Of a DNA stretch of 64,000 nt, positions 8,425 to 19,140 are shown piece by piece. The position numbers were made by a program, and so were the translations under genes. The stretch lies in NCBI RefSeq assembly GCF_012927105.1, contig NZ_JABBFV010000009.1:62001-126000 (forward strand). The letters are read 5' to 3'. Origin of the DNA: Sphingobium psychrophilum (GTDB taxonomy: Bacteria > Pseudomonadota > Alphaproteobacteria > Sphingomonadales > Sphingomonadaceae). Numbering within the stretch: position 1 is the stretch's first letter; every line of letters starts with the position of its first letter. Under the pieces are notes generated by a model that did no database searches, had not been told where the DNA came from, and worked only from the letters and a program-made list of their open reading frames with translations.

Positions 8425-9800
8425 ACATGCCGTCGCATCCGGCCATCCTGCGCGCCGCCTTGTCGGCCGACGGCCGCCTCTTGAGTGCGGACGCGCCGCT
8501 GCTGGCGTTGCAACGGGAGGCGGGCGCTGATCTCGGCGCGCCGTTTGCAGTGCCGCAATTGATGGCGATCGCCAGACTGGCGTCCCGACTGGGCGTTCTA
8601 GTGTCGCGGCCGGTGGTAGCGGCAGCGCAGCGCGGCGATATCGATATGTGGGTGCGGGCGAAGCCGGAGGGCGACAAGGGCGTCAGCCTGTCGGTCGTGG
8701 ACTGGCGCGAACGGCCCGCCGCCCCGCTGCCGCCCGATGACGGCCGGCGCGAAGCTGATATTGCGGCGCTGGCCGATGGCTGGACCTGGCAGATCGATAC
8801 CCAGTTGCGGTTCCAGATGGTGCTGGCGGGCAATGGCGACAGCGGGACGCTGCCGGTCAGTCCTCCTGTGCCAGGAACCCGCTTTTCCGCTTATTTTCAG
8901 TTGCAGGCGGACAGCGACGGCGACATGGCGATGCTGCGCGGCTTGGCCCAGCGGCGCGCGTTTCGCGATCAACAGGCGGTGCTGGCGAGCGATATCGCGT
9001 GCCATTTTCGCCTGTCGGCCTTTCCGATGTTCGACCATGCCGGTCAATTGACAGGCTACCGTGGGACCGCCTTCCCGCTGGAACTGGCGGTCGCCGCGCC
9101 TTTGGCGGACGGAGCGCCGCTGACGCTCTATCCGGTCGAGTTCGGACGTCGGCTCGATCGCTCGCTGCGCCAGCCGCTGGGCCGGATCATCGCGAACGCC
9201 GATACGATCAGCGCGCAGTTGGAAGGACCGCTGCGCCCCGATTATGCCGGTTATGCCACTGACATAGCGGCTGCGGGCCGGCACTTGATGGCGCTGGTTG
9301 ATGATCTGGCCGATTTGCAGGCGATCGATCGCCCGGATTTTAGCGTCGTTGCCGAAGAGGTCGATCTGGCCGATCTGGGACGCCGTGCGGCAGGACTGCT
9401 GGCGGTCAAGGCATTGGATCGACGGATCACTATCGTCGCCCCGGCGCCGGACGCCAGCCTTCTGGCGATCGGGGAATTTCGCCGGATACTCCAGATATTG
9501 GTCAATCTGATTGGCAACGCTATCCGTTATGCGCCGGAAGGTACGCAGGTGCGCATCGCGACCGAATGGGAAAGCGGTCAGGCGCGCATTGCCGTCATCG
9601 ATCAGGGCGCGGGCGTCGCGCCCGCCGATCGCGAGCGCATTTTCGAGAAGTTCGAGCGGCTGGGGCGCGATGACGCCGGGGGCAGCGGGCTTGGCCTCTA
9701 TATCTCCCGCCGCCTCGCCCGCGCGATGAACGGCGATATCCGCATCGGAGGCGCGCCGGGTGAAGGCGCGCGCTTCATCCTGTCGCTGCCGGTCGCCTGA
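8421..9800 (+). CDS. Soluble PAS-type sensor histidine kinase homologue lacking the H-box histidine
   Basis: 459 residues, no membrane segment. An N-terminal region of about 110 residues is followed by a PAS-like region (110-230), a HisKA-like helical hairpin (240-300) and a complete HATPase_c domain with N-box NLIGNAIRYAP, G1 DQGAGV, F-box EKFERL and G2 GSGLGL. In the H-box the segment RSLRQPL (247-253) aligns with HELRTPL, so the phospho-acceptor His is Arg247 (CGC). ATP binding should be intact, but ordinary autophosphorylation at that site is not possible. DivL of Caulobacter, with Tyr in place of His, is a known precedent for non-canonical signalling. Coupled to the DUF2336-like gene. 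Confidence 0.75.
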   Translation: MNMPSHPAILRAALSADGRLLSADAPLLALQREAGADLGAPFAVPQLMAIARLASRLGVLVSRPVVAAAQRGDIDMWVRAKPEGDKGVSLSVVDWRERPAAPLPPDDGRREADIAALADGWTWQIDTQLRFQMVLAGNGDSGTLPVSPPVPGTRFSAYFQLQADSDGDMAMLRGLAQRRAFRDQQAVLASDIACHFRLSAFPMFDHAGQLTGYRGTAFPLELAVAAPLADGAPLTLYPVEFGRRLDRSLRQPLGRIIANADTISAQLEGPLRPDYAGYATDIAAAGRHLMALVDDLADLQAIDRPDFSVVAEEVDLADLGRRAAGLLAVKALDRRITIVAPAPDASLLAIGEFRRILQILVNLIGNAIRYAPEGTQVRIATEWESGQARIAVIDQGAGVAPADRERIFEKFERLGRDDAGGSGLGLYISRRLARAMNGDIRIGGAPGEGARFILSLPVA

Positions 9801-9836
9801 CACGATAGCGATGCGACCCAAAGGGCTTCATCCCCA

Positions 9837-9864
9837 TAAAAAACGGCACCCATTGGGTGCCGTT
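9837..9864 (-). terminator. Rho-independent terminator of gltA
   Basis: A 10-bp perfect stem (AACGGCACCC with GGGTGCCGTT) and a 3-base loop. On the minus strand it is followed by a run of six T. It lies 28 bases beyond the gltA stop. In the plus direction, behind the kinase-like gene, the T-run is interrupted, so it should work mainly for gltA. Confidence 0.85.
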
Positions 9865-9892
9865 CTTCATCATAGCGTTGGCTTGGTGCCGA

Positions 9893-11179
9893 TCAGCGCT
9901 TGTCGACTCCGACATAGTCACGCTGCGTCGGGCCGGTGTAGAGCTGGCGCGGACGACCGATCTTCTGCGCTGGGTCCGAAATCATCTCGTTCCATTGGGC
10001 TACCCAGCCGACGGTGCGGGCGAGGGCGAAGAGCACGGTGAACATTTCGGTCGGGAAGCCGATCGCAGACAGGATCACGCCCGAATAGAAATCGACATTC
10101 GGGTACAGCTTCTTCTCGACGAAATAGGGATCGTTGAGCGCGATCTGCTCCAGTTCCTTGGCGACGTCGAAGACGGGATCGTTGACGCCCAGCTTCTCCA
10201 GCACGTCCTTGGCGGTCTTCTGCATGACGGTCGCGCGCGGATCGTAATTTTTGTAAACGCGGTGGCCAAAGCCCATCAGGCGGAACGGGTCGTCCTTGTT
10301 CTTGGCGCGGGCGATATATTCCGGAATGCGATCGACGGTGCCGATTTCGCGCAGCATGTTGAGCGCAGCTTCGTTCGCGCCGCCATGCGCCGGGCCCCAC
10401 AGGCAGGCGATGCCGGCCGCGATGCAGGCGAACGGATTCGCGCCCGACGACCCGGCGAGGCGCACGGTCGAGGTCGAGGCGTTCTGCTCATGATCGGCAT
10501 GGAGGATGAAAATCTTGTCCATCGCGTCCACGATCACCGGATCGGGGATATAATCTTCCGCCGGGACCGAGAAGGTCATGCGCAGGAAATTGGCGGTGTA
10601 GCTGAGGTCGTTGCGCGGATAGACGAAGGGCTGACCCACCGAATATTTATAGGCCATGGCGGCAATCGTCGGCATCTTGGCGATCAGGCGGTGGCTCGCG
10701 ATGCGGCGCTGTTCCGGGTCGTTGATGTCGGTCGAGTCATGATAGAAGGCCGACAACGCGCCGACGACGCCGACCATGATCGCCATCGGATGCGCATCGC
10801 GGCGAAAACCGCGGAAAAAGGCCGACAGCTGCTCATGCACCATCGTATGGCGCGTGATGGTGGTGGTGAAGTCTTCCAGTTCCTTTTGCGACGGCAATTC
10901 GCCGTTCAGCAGCAGGTAGCAGACTTCCATGAAGCTTGATTCTTCGGCCAATTGGCCGATCGGATAGCCGCGATGTAGCAGGATGCCCGCGTCACCGTCG
11001 ATATAAGTCAGGCCGGATTCGCAACTGGCGGTCGAGGTAAAGCCCGGATCATAGGTGAACATGCCGGTATTGGCGTAGAGCTTGCGCACGTCGATGACCT
11101 GCGGGCCGACCGTGCCGTCCATGACGGCATAGTCCTTGGTGTCTCCCCCGACGGTCAAAGTGGCATTGTTATCCGACAT
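9893..11179 (-). CDS. gltA: Citrate synthase
   Basis: Condenses oxaloacetate and acetyl-CoA to citrate, the entry step of the TCA cycle, in the cytosol. 428 residues, the usual length of the hexameric type I enzyme. Active-site segments [29 protein letters not shown] and [14 protein letters not shown] are all present. The start at 11179 is chosen over the ATG at 11203 because AAGGAG lies six to seven bases before it. gltX ends about 20 bases upstream on the same strand, so the two may share a transcript; a hairpin terminator follows the gene. Confidence 0.97.
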   Translation of the reverse strand: MSDNNATLTVGGDTKDYAVMDGTVGPQVIDVRKLYANTGMFTYDPGFTSTASCESGLTYIDGDAGILLHRGYPIGQLAEESSFMEVCYLLLNGELPSQKELEDFTTTITRHTMVHEQLSAFFRGFRRDAHPMAIMVGVVGALSAFYHDSTDINDPEQRRIASHRLIAKMPTIAAMAYKYSVGQPFVYPRNDLSYTANFLRMTFSVPAEDYIPDPVIVDAMDKIFILHADHEQNASTSTVRLAGSSGANPFACIAAGIACLWGPAHGGANEAALNMLREIGTVDRIPEYIARAKNKDDPFRLMGFGHRVYKNYDPRATVMQKTAKDVLEKLGVNDPVFDVAKELEQIALNDPYFVEKKLYPNVDFYSGVILSAIGFPTEMFTVLFALARTVGWVAQWNEMISDPAQKIGRPRQLYTGPTQRDYVGVDKR

Positions 11180-11199
11180 ATTGTTCTCCTTGAGTGCCA

Positions 11200-12642
11200 T
11201 CAACCGGCCGATGCGTGCCCAACATCGTTCAGTCGTTCCAAGCTCTCCTCTTTCCCCAAAAGGAAGAGGACATCGAAAATCCCCGGCGAGACGGTGCGGC
11301 CGGTGAGCGCGGCGCGCAGCGGCTGCGCTACTTTGCCCAGTCCCAGACCGGCATCCTCTGCCACGCGGCGTATCACGTCTTCGATCGCTTCGACCGTCCA
11401 GAACTGGACGGGCTGGAGAGCGTCGGCTGCCTTCTTCAGCAGAGCGCGCGCGGAGTCGTCTAGCAGAGCGGATGCCTTCTCGTCAAAATCGAGCGGGCAA
11501 TTTTTGAATAGAAATTCTGCGCCCTCGGCAATTTCATTAAGGTTTTTGGCGCGCGGCTTCAACGAAGCCATCGCCTGGGTCAAAATGTCCAACCCGTTTT
11601 CGGATAAAAGCTTTCCAAGCCGCGCGGCGACGCGGGGCGCGACCAGGGCCGCGAGGCGCGCATCGTCGGCCTCGCGCAGATAATGGCCGTTCAGATTTTC
11701 CAGCTTCTTGATGTCGAAGCGCGAGGGCGAACGGCCGACGCCGCCGATATCGAACAGGTCGATGGCGCGGGCGATCGATATGATCTCCTCATCGCCATGG
11801 CCCCAGCCCAGACGCAGCAGATAATTCAGCACCGCTTCGGGCAGCATCCCCATTTCGTCGCGATAGGCGTCCACGCCCAGCGCGCCGTGGCGCTTGGACA
11901 ATTTCGCGCCGTCCGATCCGTGGATCAGGGGGATATGGGCGTAGATCGGCTCTTCCCACTGCATCGCCTTGATGATGCTGAGCTGGCGGAAGGCGTTGTT
12001 CAGATGATCGTCGCCACGGATGACATGGGTGACGCCCATGTCATGATCGTCGACCACGACGGCGAGCATATAGGTGGGCGTGCCATCGGACCGCAGCAGG
12101 ATCATGTCGTCCAGCTCGGCATTCTGCACGATGACGCGGCCCTGGACGGCGTCCTCGATCACGGTTTCGCCTGTCCGTGGCGCTTTTATGCGGATGACGA
12201 AGGGCGCGCCTGCGGGCGCATCTTCGGGCGCGCGATCGCGCCAGCGGCCATCATAGCGCATCGGCTGCTTGGCGGCGCGCTGTTGTTCGCGCAGTTCGGA
12301 CAGCTCTTCCGGCGTCGCATAGCAGCGATAGGCGTGGCCTGTTTCCAGCAACTGGTTGGCGACCTCCGCGTGGCGCGGGGTGCGCGCAAACTGGAAGACG
12401 GCCGGTTCGTCGCCGCCCAGGCCCAGCCATTCCAGCCCGTCGAAGATCGCGGTGACGGCCGCGTCGGTCGAACGTGCGCGATCGGTGTCCTCGATCCGCA
12501 GCAGGAACTTACCGCCATGATGGCGCGCGAACAGCCAGTTGAACAGCGCGGTGCGAGCGCCGCCAATATGCAGGAACCCGGTTGGGGACGGGGCGAAACG
12601 GGTCACCACCGGCTTGTTCATTCCCGTTGCACTTGCCGTCAT
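11200..12642 (-). CDS. gltX: Glutamyl-tRNA synthetase
   Basis: Class I aminoacyl-tRNA synthetase that charges tRNA-Glu. It has [16 protein letters not shown] (HIGH-type motif) at the N-terminus and KLSKRHG as the KMSKS motif, followed by the C-terminal anticodon-binding helical domain. About 480 residues, normal length. The reading frame extends further upstream; the ATG at 12642 gives a short leader before the conserved core, and ATGs at 12654 or 12621 are possible alternatives. It is divergent from comEC with about 27 bases between starts and is upstream of gltA on the same strand. Confidence 0.96.
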   Translation of the reverse strand: MTASATGMNKPVVTRFAPSPTGFLHIGGARTALFNWLFARHHGGKFLLRIEDTDRARSTDAAVTAIFDGLEWLGLGGDEPAVFQFARTPRHAEVANQLLETGHAYRCYATPEELSELREQQRAAKQPMRYDGRWRDRAPEDAPAGAPFVIRIKAPRTGETVIEDAVQGRVIVQNAELDDMILLRSDGTPTYMLAVVVDDHDMGVTHVIRGDDHLNNAFRQLSIIKAMQWEEPIYAHIPLIHGSDGAKLSKRHGALGVDAYRDEMGMLPEAVLNYLLRLGWGHGDEEIISIARAIDLFDIGGVGRSPSRFDIKKLENLNGHYLREADDARLAALVAPRVAARLGKLLSENGLDILTQAMASLKPRAKNLNEIAEGAEFLFKNCPLDFDEKASALLDDSARALLKKAADALQPVQFWTVEAIEDVIRRVAEDAGLGLGKVAQPLRAALTGRTVSPGIFDVLFLLGKEESLERLNDVGHASAG

Positions 12643-12669
12643 ATTCCCTGACATTCGCCTAGCTGACCC

Positions 12670-14844
12670 ATGGATGCTGCGCCCCCTAGCATGGCTTTTG
12701 AGCCACGACAAACCTCCCTTGGTGCGAGGCCGACGGCATTGGCGCGGGCGGGGCTGGAGCGACTCGAAAGCTGGCTGGAGTGCGAGCGCGAACAGATCGG
12801 ATTATGGGTGCCGATCGGGCTGGGCAGCGGGATTGCTGCCTGGTTCATCCTGCCTCATGCTATGGCCTGGCTGGCCTTCTGCTGCGGCGCACTGGCGATG
12901 GCCTGCATCGGGGCGATGCTGCCGGTGGGCGGGCGGTTGCGGCGGCTGTTCGTGGCGGGTGCCATTCTGGCGTGCATGGGGTGTCTGCTCGTCTGGGGGA
13001 AGGCGATGCTGTGGGGCCAGCCGCCACTCGGCCGGGCGACCTTCGTGCGGTTGACCGGCGATGTGACGGGCGTGCGTCCCGTTCCGGCACAGGCGATGGT
13101 GCGCGTCATGCTGCGCCCGGTCGACGCGCCCGATCTGCCGGCCGTCGTGCGGGTGAATATCGCCGATGCCGATGTGCCGTCAGGGCTGGGCGAGGGGGCG
13201 CGGCTGCGTTTTCGCGTGCGCTTGATGCCGCCTGCGCCGCCGAGCGTGCCGGGCGGCTATGATTTTGCGGCCCGCGCCTATTTCCAGGGCATCGGAGCGA
13301 CGGGCAAGGCATTGAAGCCCGTCGAGATGTTGATCCCCTCCAACGCCGCGCCACCACTGCGGGCGCGGCTCTTCGACCATATATTGAAACGGGTTGATGG
13401 TCCGGCCGAAGGGATAGCCGCTGCGCTGGCGACCGGGGACCAGGGCGCGATTCCCGAAGCCGATGCGGAAGCGATGCGGCGCAGCGGACTGGCGCATCTT
13501 TTGTCGATCAGCGGGTTGCATGTCACGGCGCTTATCGGGGCGGTAATTTTCCTGCTGATGCGGGTGATGGCGCTGAGCCAGCGCGCGGCGCTCGGTTGGC
13601 CGCTGATGCTGATCGCGGCGGCGGGCGGCGCGCTGGCCGGGATCGGCTATACGCTGCTGACCGGGGCGGAGGTGCCGACGGTGCGGTCCTGCGTCGCGGC
13701 CTTGCTGGTGCTGGGCGGGCTGGCGATGGGGCGGGACGCGGTGACATTGCGGCTGGTGGCGACCGGGGCGCTGGTGGTGCTGGTGATGTGGCCGGAAGCG
13801 CTGGCAGGACCGAGTTTTCAGATGAGTTTCGCTGCGGTGACGGCGCTGGTGGCGCTGGCCGAACATCCCCGTTTCCGCGCTTTCGCCGCAGCGCGGGACG
13901 AGGGGGCGGTGCGCAAGGTGGGTCGGTTGCTGGTGGTTACGCTGGCGACCGGCATAGCCGTCGAACTGGTGCTGATGCCGATCGCGCTATTCCATTTTCA
14001 CAAGGCGGGCCTGCTTGGCGCCTTCGCCAATCTGATTGCGATCCCGCTCACCACCTTCGTTGTCATGCCGCTGGAGGCGCTGGCGCTCGTGCTGGATGTC
14101 GCGGGGATGGGCGCGCCCTTCTGGTGGTTGACGCAGCAGGCGCTGAACCTGTTGCTGTTGCTGGCTCACGGCGTTGCGGCGAGTCCGATGGCGACATCAC
14201 TCGCGCCGACCATGGGCACGGGGCTGTTCGGCATAACCGTTATCGGGCTGCTTTGGTGCCTGTTGTGGCGGACGGGATGGCGATGGCTAGGCGTCGCGCC
14301 GGTGCTGATCGGTGTGGCGGTCACCTTTGCGGCCTCCCCGCCCGATATCCTGATTACCGGCGACGGGCGGCATGTCGCGGTGCGGACGGGCGGGGGCATG
14401 GCGATATTGCGCGATCGGGCGGGGGACTATGTGCGCGACGTGTTGTCGGAGAGTGCAGGCTATGACGGCGAACTGGTAGCGATCGCAGCATTGCCGGAGG
14501 CGCGCTGTTCGCAGGATCTGTGCGCCGTGAGGATGAAGGATGGCAATGGCCGCAACTGGCGGCTTCTCTTTACTCGCAGCAATGTGCTGATCGATCGGTC
14601 GAGCTTCGCGCGCGATTGCGCGGCGGCGGACATCGTCGTGAGCGATCGGGGATTGCCGCGCTGGTGCAGGCCACGCTGGATGAGGGTCGACCGCCGGCTG
14701 CTCGCGCGTACCGGCGGCCTGTCCATCACCCTGGCAGGGGGCGAAGTACACACCGTCCATCGGGCGGGTGACGCGCATCCCTGGATCGCTCGCCCGACTC
14801 GCCGGACATGGCGGGGCCAGCCTCGATCACGGCCTCAATTATAG
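12670..14844 (+). CDS. comEC: ComEC/Rec2-family DNA uptake channel protein
   Basis: 724 residues. An N-terminal region with membrane helices and a DUF4131-type soluble section precedes the competence domain with its signature [14 protein letters not shown] (about 277-290) and a run of some eight membrane helices. Family members import single-stranded DNA through the inner membrane. The C-terminal 160 residues occupy the place of the metallo-beta-lactamase domain but show no HxHxDH motif, so that nuclease-like part looks degenerate. The last 10 bases overlap lexA, which is convergent. No other competence genes are nearby. The start could also be the ATG at 12691. Confidence 0.9.
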   Translation: MDAAPPSMAFEPRQTSLGARPTALARAGLERLESWLECEREQIGLWVPIGLGSGIAAWFILPHAMAWLAFCCGALAMACIGAMLPVGGRLRRLFVAGAILACMGCLLVWGKAMLWGQPPLGRATFVRLTGDVTGVRPVPAQAMVRVMLRPVDAPDLPAVVRVNIADADVPSGLGEGARLRFRVRLMPPAPPSVPGGYDFAARAYFQGIGATGKALKPVEMLIPSNAAPPLRARLFDHILKRVDGPAEGIAAALATGDQGAIPEADAEAMRRSGLAHLLSISGLHVTALIGAVIFLLMRVMALSQRAALGWPLMLIAAAGGALAGIGYTLLTGAEVPTVRSCVAALLVLGGLAMGRDAVTLRLVATGALVVLVMWPEALAGPSFQMSFAAVTALVALAEHPRFRAFAAARDEGAVRKVGRLLVVTLATGIAVELVLMPIALFHFHKAGLLGAFANLIAIPLTTFVVMPLEALALVLDVAGMGAPFWWLTQQALNLLLLLAHGVAASPMATSLAPTMGTGLFGITVIGLLWCLLWRTGWRWLGVAPVLIGVAVTFAASPPDILITGDGRHVAVRTGGGMAILRDRAGDYVRDVLSESAGYDGELVAIAALPEARCSQDLCAVRMKDGNGRNWRLLFTRSNVLIDRSSFARDCAAADIVVSDRGLPRWCRPRWMRVDRRLLARTGGLSITLAGGEVHTVHRAGDAHPWIARPTRRTWRGQPRSRPQL

Positions 14845-15506
14845 CGGCGCAGTAGCCCTGCCAGCTTGCCCTGGATGCGGACCTGGCGCGGGTCGTAGAT
14901 TTGCGGCTCATACGCCGGATTGGCCGGATCGAGCCGGACACGACTGCCTTCCCGGCGGAAATATTTCAGCGTCGCTTCCGCTTCGTCAATCAGCGCCACG
15001 ACGATCTGGCCTTCACGGGCGACGTCGGTGCGCTGGATGAGCGCAAAATCACCGTCGAGGATGCCGGCCTCCATCATCGAATCGCCCGATACTTCCAGTG
15101 CATAATGATCGCCTGCGCCGAGCAGCGCGGCGGGGACGGACAGCATCGCCTGCCCCTCCATCGCCTCGATCGGCACGCCAGCCGCGATCCGGCCGTGCAT
15201 AGGAATTTCGATCACGTCGTTAGCGGCGATCAGAATAGGGGGCGCGGCCTTGGGCTTGAGCGCGATCACTGGCGCGGGCGCGCGATGCATCGCATCGGGC
15301 AGCTTCAGCACCTCCAGCGCGCGGGCGCGATTGGGCAGGCGGCGGATGAAGCCGCGCTCCTCCAGCGCATTGATGAGGCGGTGGATGCCGGACTTGGACC
15401 GCAGGTCCAGTGCATCCTTCATTTCCTCGAACGAGGGCGACACGCCGCCTTCGTCCAATCGGGTCTGAATGAAGCTCAGCAATTCCTGCTGCTTGGGCGT
15501 CAACAT
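14835..15506 (-). CDS. lexA: LexA repressor
   Basis: SOS regulator: binds operators as a dimer and self-cleaves when RecA is activated. 223 residues: a winged helix-turn-helix in the first 65, an Ala109-Gly110 cleavage site (in GRIAAGVP), catalytic Ser143 (SGDSM) and Lys181 (TLKYF). The start at 15506 is supported by GGAGGA eight bases upstream; a longer frame upstream lacks such a site. A GTTC-N7-GTTC box just upstream indicates autoregulation. The gene follows moeA on the same strand after about 70 bases and overlaps comEC tail to tail. Confidence 0.97.
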   Translation of the reverse strand: MLTPKQQELLSFIQTRLDEGGVSPSFEEMKDALDLRSKSGIHRLINALEERGFIRRLPNRARALEVLKLPDAMHRAPAPVIALKPKAAPPILIAANDVIEIPMHGRIAAGVPIEAMEGQAMLSVPAALLGAGDHYALEVSGDSMMEAGILDGDFALIQRTDVAREGQIVVALIDEAEATLKYFRREGSRVRLDPANPAYEPQIYDPRQVRIQGKLAGLLRRYN

Positions 15507-15520
15507 TGCGGTCCTCCGTA

Positions 15521-15535
15521 GAACGTATGAGGAAC
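15521..15535 (-). promoter_or_regulatory. SOS (LexA) operator of lexA
   Basis: On the minus strand the site reads GTTCCTCATACGTTC, an exact GTTC-N7-GTTC direct repeat, the alphaproteobacterial LexA operator. It lies 15 bases upstream of the lexA ATG, overlapping the expected promoter, as expected for negative autoregulation. Confidence 0.9.
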
Positions 15536-15575
15536 GCATAGGAAACAGATGAAGATTAGTCAAGCACAGAACATG

Positions 15576-16757
15576 TCAGGGCAGCGGGAGAATAACGACC
15601 CGATCGCCCGGCGCTGCCGGCGGCGATCCGGCCGGGCGCAGGATCAGGCAGTCGGCCCTAGCCATGGCGGCGGTGGCGGCGCTGTCCTGCGATGTCACCG
15701 ACACTATGCCGTCCGGCCCACGCCAGGCGCGCAGATAATCGTCGCGATCGCCGGTGGCGGGCAGCGGCGCGGCGAGTGGCGCGTCGCTCATGGGCGGGAG
15801 CGGATTACGCGCGCCGGCCAGATGGCGGACTAGCGGCAGCAGGAACAGCGTGGCCGTGACGAAGGCTGAGACGGGATTGCCCGGCAACCCCAGGAACAGC
15901 GTATCGGCGATTCGCCCAGCCATCAGTGGCTTGCCCGGCCGCATCCTGATCTTCCAGAAATCGAGCGTGCCGCCCGCTTTAATGAAGGCGGGGCGCACGA
16001 GGTCATGGTCACCGACGGAGGCGCCGCCGGTCGACACGATGATGTCGGCCGTCCGCGCCCGTCCGATCGCGACCACCATGGCGTCCAGATCGTCCGGCAC
16101 GATGCCAAGGTCGATGACGTCGCAGGGCAGGGCGGCGAGTAGCGCGGCGAGCATCGGCGCGTTCGAGGACGGCAGGAAACCCGGCGGCGTCGGCGCGCCG
16201 GGCGGCACCAGTTCGTTGCCGGTGGAAAGCAGCGCGACTGTCGGGCGCCCGCCGACCGGCACGACGCCATGGCCGCCCAGCACGGCGAGCGCGATCTGGG
16301 CGGGGCCGAGGCGGCTGCCCGCCTCCAGCAACAGGCTGTCCTGCGCGAAGTCGGAGGCGGCGGTGCGGACATGGCGCCCGGCGGGTAGGGGATCGGCGCT
16401 GGCGGTCAGCCGGTCGCCATCACGGGTCGCATTTTCCTGTATCAATATGGCGTCCGCGCCCGGTGGCAGCGGTGCGCCGGTGAAGATACGGCTCGCGTCG
16501 CCCGGTGCCAGGGCGGGAAGGCCCGCCGAACCGGCTGCGCTTTCGCCAGCCACGCGCCAAGGGCCGGGCGCTTCGGCCGCGCGCACGGCATAGCCGTCCA
16601 TCGCCGACAGGTCGGCCCAAGGCTGATTGCGCAGCGCCGTCAGATCCCGCGCCAGCCAGCTACCGGCGGCGGCTGTGATCGGCACTGTTTCGGTCGCCAG
16701 CCTGCCGGCGAGCGCCAAAAGGCGCGCTTGCGCATCGGCGACCGGCAGCAGGCTCAT
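15576..16757 (-). CDS. moeA: Molybdopterin molybdotransferase
   Basis: Inserts molybdate into adenylylated molybdopterin, the last step of Moco synthesis. 393 residues, in the normal range. Typical segments are seen: SAMDGYAV near residue 50, [13 protein letters not shown], the MoCF-type [12 protein letters not shown] with its catalytic aspartates, and GLPGNPVSA. The ATG at 16757 overlaps the moaC stop (ATGA) and is preferred over one five codons upstream. The last gene of a trpD-trpC-moaC-moeA string in which every junction overlaps. Confidence 0.95.
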   Translation of the reverse strand: MSLLPVADAQARLLALAGRLATETVPITAAAGSWLARDLTALRNQPWADLSAMDGYAVRAAEAPGPWRVAGESAAGSAGLPALAPGDASRIFTGAPLPPGADAILIQENATRDGDRLTASADPLPAGRHVRTAASDFAQDSLLLEAGSRLGPAQIALAVLGGHGVVPVGGRPTVALLSTGNELVPPGAPTPPGFLPSSNAPMLAALLAALPCDVIDLGIVPDDLDAMVVAIGRARTADIIVSTGGASVGDHDLVRPAFIKAGGTLDFWKIRMRPGKPLMAGRIADTLFLGLPGNPVSAFVTATLFLLPLVRHLAGARNPLPPMSDAPLAAPLPATGDRDDYLRAWRGPDGIVSVTSQDSAATAAMARADCLILRPAGSPPAAPGDRVVILPLP

Positions 16758-17227
16758 GGCGCGCGATGCCAATCGCCCGATTTGCCGCCGGTCTTGGCGA
16801 TCAGGCCGATGCCGCCGATGATCATCGACTTGTCCAGCGCCTTGGCCATGTCATAGATGGTGAGGAGCGCGACCGAGGCCGCGGTCAGGGCTTCCATTTC
16901 CACCCCGGTCTGGCCGGCGGTGCGGGCAGTCGCGGTGACGGTGACGCCGCGGTCGTCTAGGTCGAAATCCACGGTCACGGCGCTGAGCGCGATCGGGTGG
17001 CAGAGCGGGATCAGGTCGGCGGTCCTCTTCGCCGCCATGATGCCCGCCACTCGCGCCACGGCCAGTACGTCGCCCTTCTTGACCAATCCTTCGGCGATCG
17101 CCCTCGCCGCCTCGGCACTCATGTCGATCCGGCCGGAGGCTATGGCCTCACGCGCGGTCACCGCCTTGGCCGAGACATCGACCATCCGGGCCGCCCCGTC
17201 GTCGTCCAGATGGGTGAGGCCGCTCAT
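16754..17227 (-). CDS. moaC: Cyclic pyranopterin monophosphate synthase
   Basis: Acts with MoaA in the first step of molybdenum cofactor synthesis, making cyclic pyranopterin monophosphate from the 3',8-cyclo-GTP intermediate. 157 residues. Characteristic segments are [33 protein letters not shown], the active-site LIPLCHP and [13 protein letters not shown], and the catalytic Lys region AKALDKSM. The start overlaps the trpC stop and the stop overlaps moeA. Joining Moco genes to trp genes in this way is common in Alphaproteobacteria. Confidence 0.97.
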   Translation of the reverse strand: MSGLTHLDDDGAARMVDVSAKAVTAREAIASGRIDMSAEAARAIAEGLVKKGDVLAVARVAGIMAAKRTADLIPLCHPIALSAVTVDFDLDDRGVTVTATARTAGQTGVEMEALTAASVALLTIYDMAKALDKSMIIGGIGLIAKTGGKSGDWHRAP

Positions 17228-18015
17228 GCGCCCGTCAGCAGATTGTGCGTCGCCGCCTCGACATCGGCCTGGCGCATCAGCGTTTCGCCGACCAGGAAGC
17301 AGCGCACGCCATGATCCGCCATGGCGACCAGATCGGCATGCCCGGTCAGGCCGCTTTCGGCGACGAACGTGTAGCCTTCGGGCGCCTTGCCCACCAGTTC
17401 ATAGGTGCGGGCGAAATCGACGCTGAAATCCCGCAGGTCGCGGTTGTTGACGCCGATCAGGCGCGAGCGCAGCTTCAGCGCGCGCTCCAGTTCCGCCTCG
17501 TCATGCACTTCGATCAGGGCATCCATGCCCAGGCCCAGCGCCGCGTCCTCGATCTCCTGCATCTGGCCGTCGTCCAGCGCGGCCACGATGATAAGGATGG
17601 CGTCCGCGCCAAGCGAGCGGCTTTCCAGCACCTGCCAGGGATCGACCAGGAAATCCTTGCGCAGCACGGGAATCGCGCAGGCCGACCGGGCAGCCATCAG
17701 ATAATCGTCATGTCCCTGGAAATAGGGTTCATCGGTCAGCACCGAAAGGCAGGCGGCACCGCCGGCCGCATAAGCGACGGCATGAGCGGGCGGATCGAAG
17801 TCGGCGCGGATCAGCCCCTTGGACGGGCTGGCCTTCTTGATCTCCGCGATCAGGCCGAAGCCCGACCGCGCGGCGTTGTCCAACGCCTGACGGAAACCGC
17901 GCGGCGGCGTTTGCTCGCTGGCGCGGGCGTGCAGCGCCGAGACAGTGGTCGCAGCGCGGCGGCGGGCGACATCCTCGCGCTTGAAATCGCAGATTTCGAT
18001 CAGTTTGTTGGTCAT
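17224..18015 (-). CDS. trpC: Indole-3-glycerol phosphate synthase
   Basis: Ring closure step of tryptophan synthesis, turning CdRP into indole-3-glycerol phosphate. A 263-residue (beta/alpha)8 barrel with [25 protein letters not shown], a catalytic Glu in [17 protein letters not shown] and VAESGL, all in the usual order. The ATG at 18015 overlaps the trpD stop (ATGA) and is preferred over a start six codons upstream. No PRAI (TrpF) domain is fused. Overlaps moaC at its 3' end. Confidence 0.97.
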   Translation of the reverse strand: MTNKLIEICDFKREDVARRRAATTVSALHARASEQTPPRGFRQALDNAARSGFGLIAEIKKASPSKGLIRADFDPPAHAVAYAAGGAACLSVLTDEPYFQGHDDYLMAARSACAIPVLRKDFLVDPWQVLESRSLGADAILIIVAALDDGQMQEIEDAALGLGMDALIEVHDEAELERALKLRSRLIGVNNRDLRDFSVDFARTYELVGKAPEGYTFVAESGLTGHADLVAMADHGVRCFLVGETLMRQADVEAATHNLLTGA

Positions 18016-19004
18016 TGATAGGCAATCCAGCAATTGAGGAGCGCGTTGGCAAGGCCGCGGTCGATGGTTTCGGCGGCTTCTTCCACGCCTTCGCGCAGAT
18101 TGGGAACGGCGTCCGCGACGACAAGGGCGGCGGCGGCGTTGAGCAGCACGGCGTCGCGATAGGCGCCCGGTTCGCCTTGCAGCAGAGCGCGGAGTGCCGC
18201 GGCGTTATGGGCGGCGTCACCGCCGCGGATCGCCTCGACCGGCTGGGTGGACAGGCCGAGTTCTGCGGCGGTCAGGCGGTGCATCGCGACCAGCGCGTTG
18301 CCCTTCACCTCCGCCATGTCGTTGCCGCCTGCCAGGGAAAGTTCGTCCAGCCCTTCGTCGCCGGAAATAATCATGGCATGGTCGACGCCGAGGTCCGCGA
18401 GCGCCTGCGCATAGATGGGGACATAGGCCGGACGGGCGATGCCGACGAGCTGGCGGCGGACCCCGGCCGGATTGGCGAGCGGTCCCATCAGGTTGAAGAT
18501 GGTGCGTTCGCCGATCGCCTTGCGGATCGGGCCAAGCCGCTTGAGCGCGGGATGGTAATTCTGAGCGAAGAGAAAGCAGATGCCAAGGTCGCCCAGCGTC
18601 GCTTCGGCGGTCGCGGCAGCCCTGTCCAGATCGAGGCCCAGCGCCTCCAGCGTGTCGGCCGCGCCCGCCTTTGACGAGGCGGCGCGATTGCCATGTTTGG
18701 CGACGGGCACGCCTGCCGCTGCGACAACGAGCGAGACAGCTGTGGAGACATTCAGGGTATGATGGCCATCGCCCCCGGTGCCGCAGACGTCGATCGCGCC
18801 GTCCGGCGCGCTGACCAACAGCATGCGGGCGCGCATGGCGCGGGCGGCGGCGGCGATCTCCACCGCGGTTTCGCCACGACGCGCCATGGTGACGAGGAAG
18901 GCGGCAATGTCCGCTTGCGCAAGATCGGCGTCGAACAGCAGGTCGAAGGCCTGGGCTGCGGCGTCGGGGTCGAGCGGTGCGGAAGGATCGGGCAGGCGGG
19001 TCAT
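18012..19004 (-). CDS. trpD: Anthranilate phosphoribosyltransferase
   Basis: Transfers the phosphoribosyl group of PRPP to anthranilate in tryptophan synthesis. 330 residues. The glycine-rich PRPP loop CGTGGDG is followed by [33 protein letters not shown] and a metal-binding GDEGLDE-type segment. The frame is open well upstream, but the ATG at 19004 has AGGGG before it and starts at the family's usual position. trpG lies 137 bases upstream on the same strand; trpC overlaps downstream. Confidence 0.97.
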   Translation of the reverse strand: MTRLPDPSAPLDPDAAAQAFDLLFDADLAQADIAAFLVTMARRGETAVEIAAAARAMRARMLLVSAPDGAIDVCGTGGDGHHTLNVSTAVSLVVAAAGVPVAKHGNRAASSKAGAADTLEALGLDLDRAAATAEATLGDLGICFLFAQNYHPALKRLGPIRKAIGERTIFNLMGPLANPAGVRRQLVGIARPAYVPIYAQALADLGVDHAMIISGDEGLDELSLAGGNDMAEVKGNALVAMHRLTAAELGLSTQPVEAIRGGDAAHNAAALRALLQGEPGAYRDAVLLNAAAALVVADAVPNLREGVEEAAETIDRGLANALLNCWIAYQ

Positions 19005-19140
19005 GGCCCCTGCCTTAGTCGGCGGCGGGCGGGAGAGTCGAGGGGGCGTTAGCGCTTGTGGGCGCAGTTTTTCCCTCGGGCGTGAAATTCCGTTTCCTAT
19101 TCGCGCAATATTCGCAAAGCGACCGAGCGAAAGGCCATTG

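Noticed and set aside
19005-19140. trpG-trpD gap checked for an attenuator or leader peptide
   Set aside because: No Trp-codon cluster and no competing hairpins with a T-run were found.
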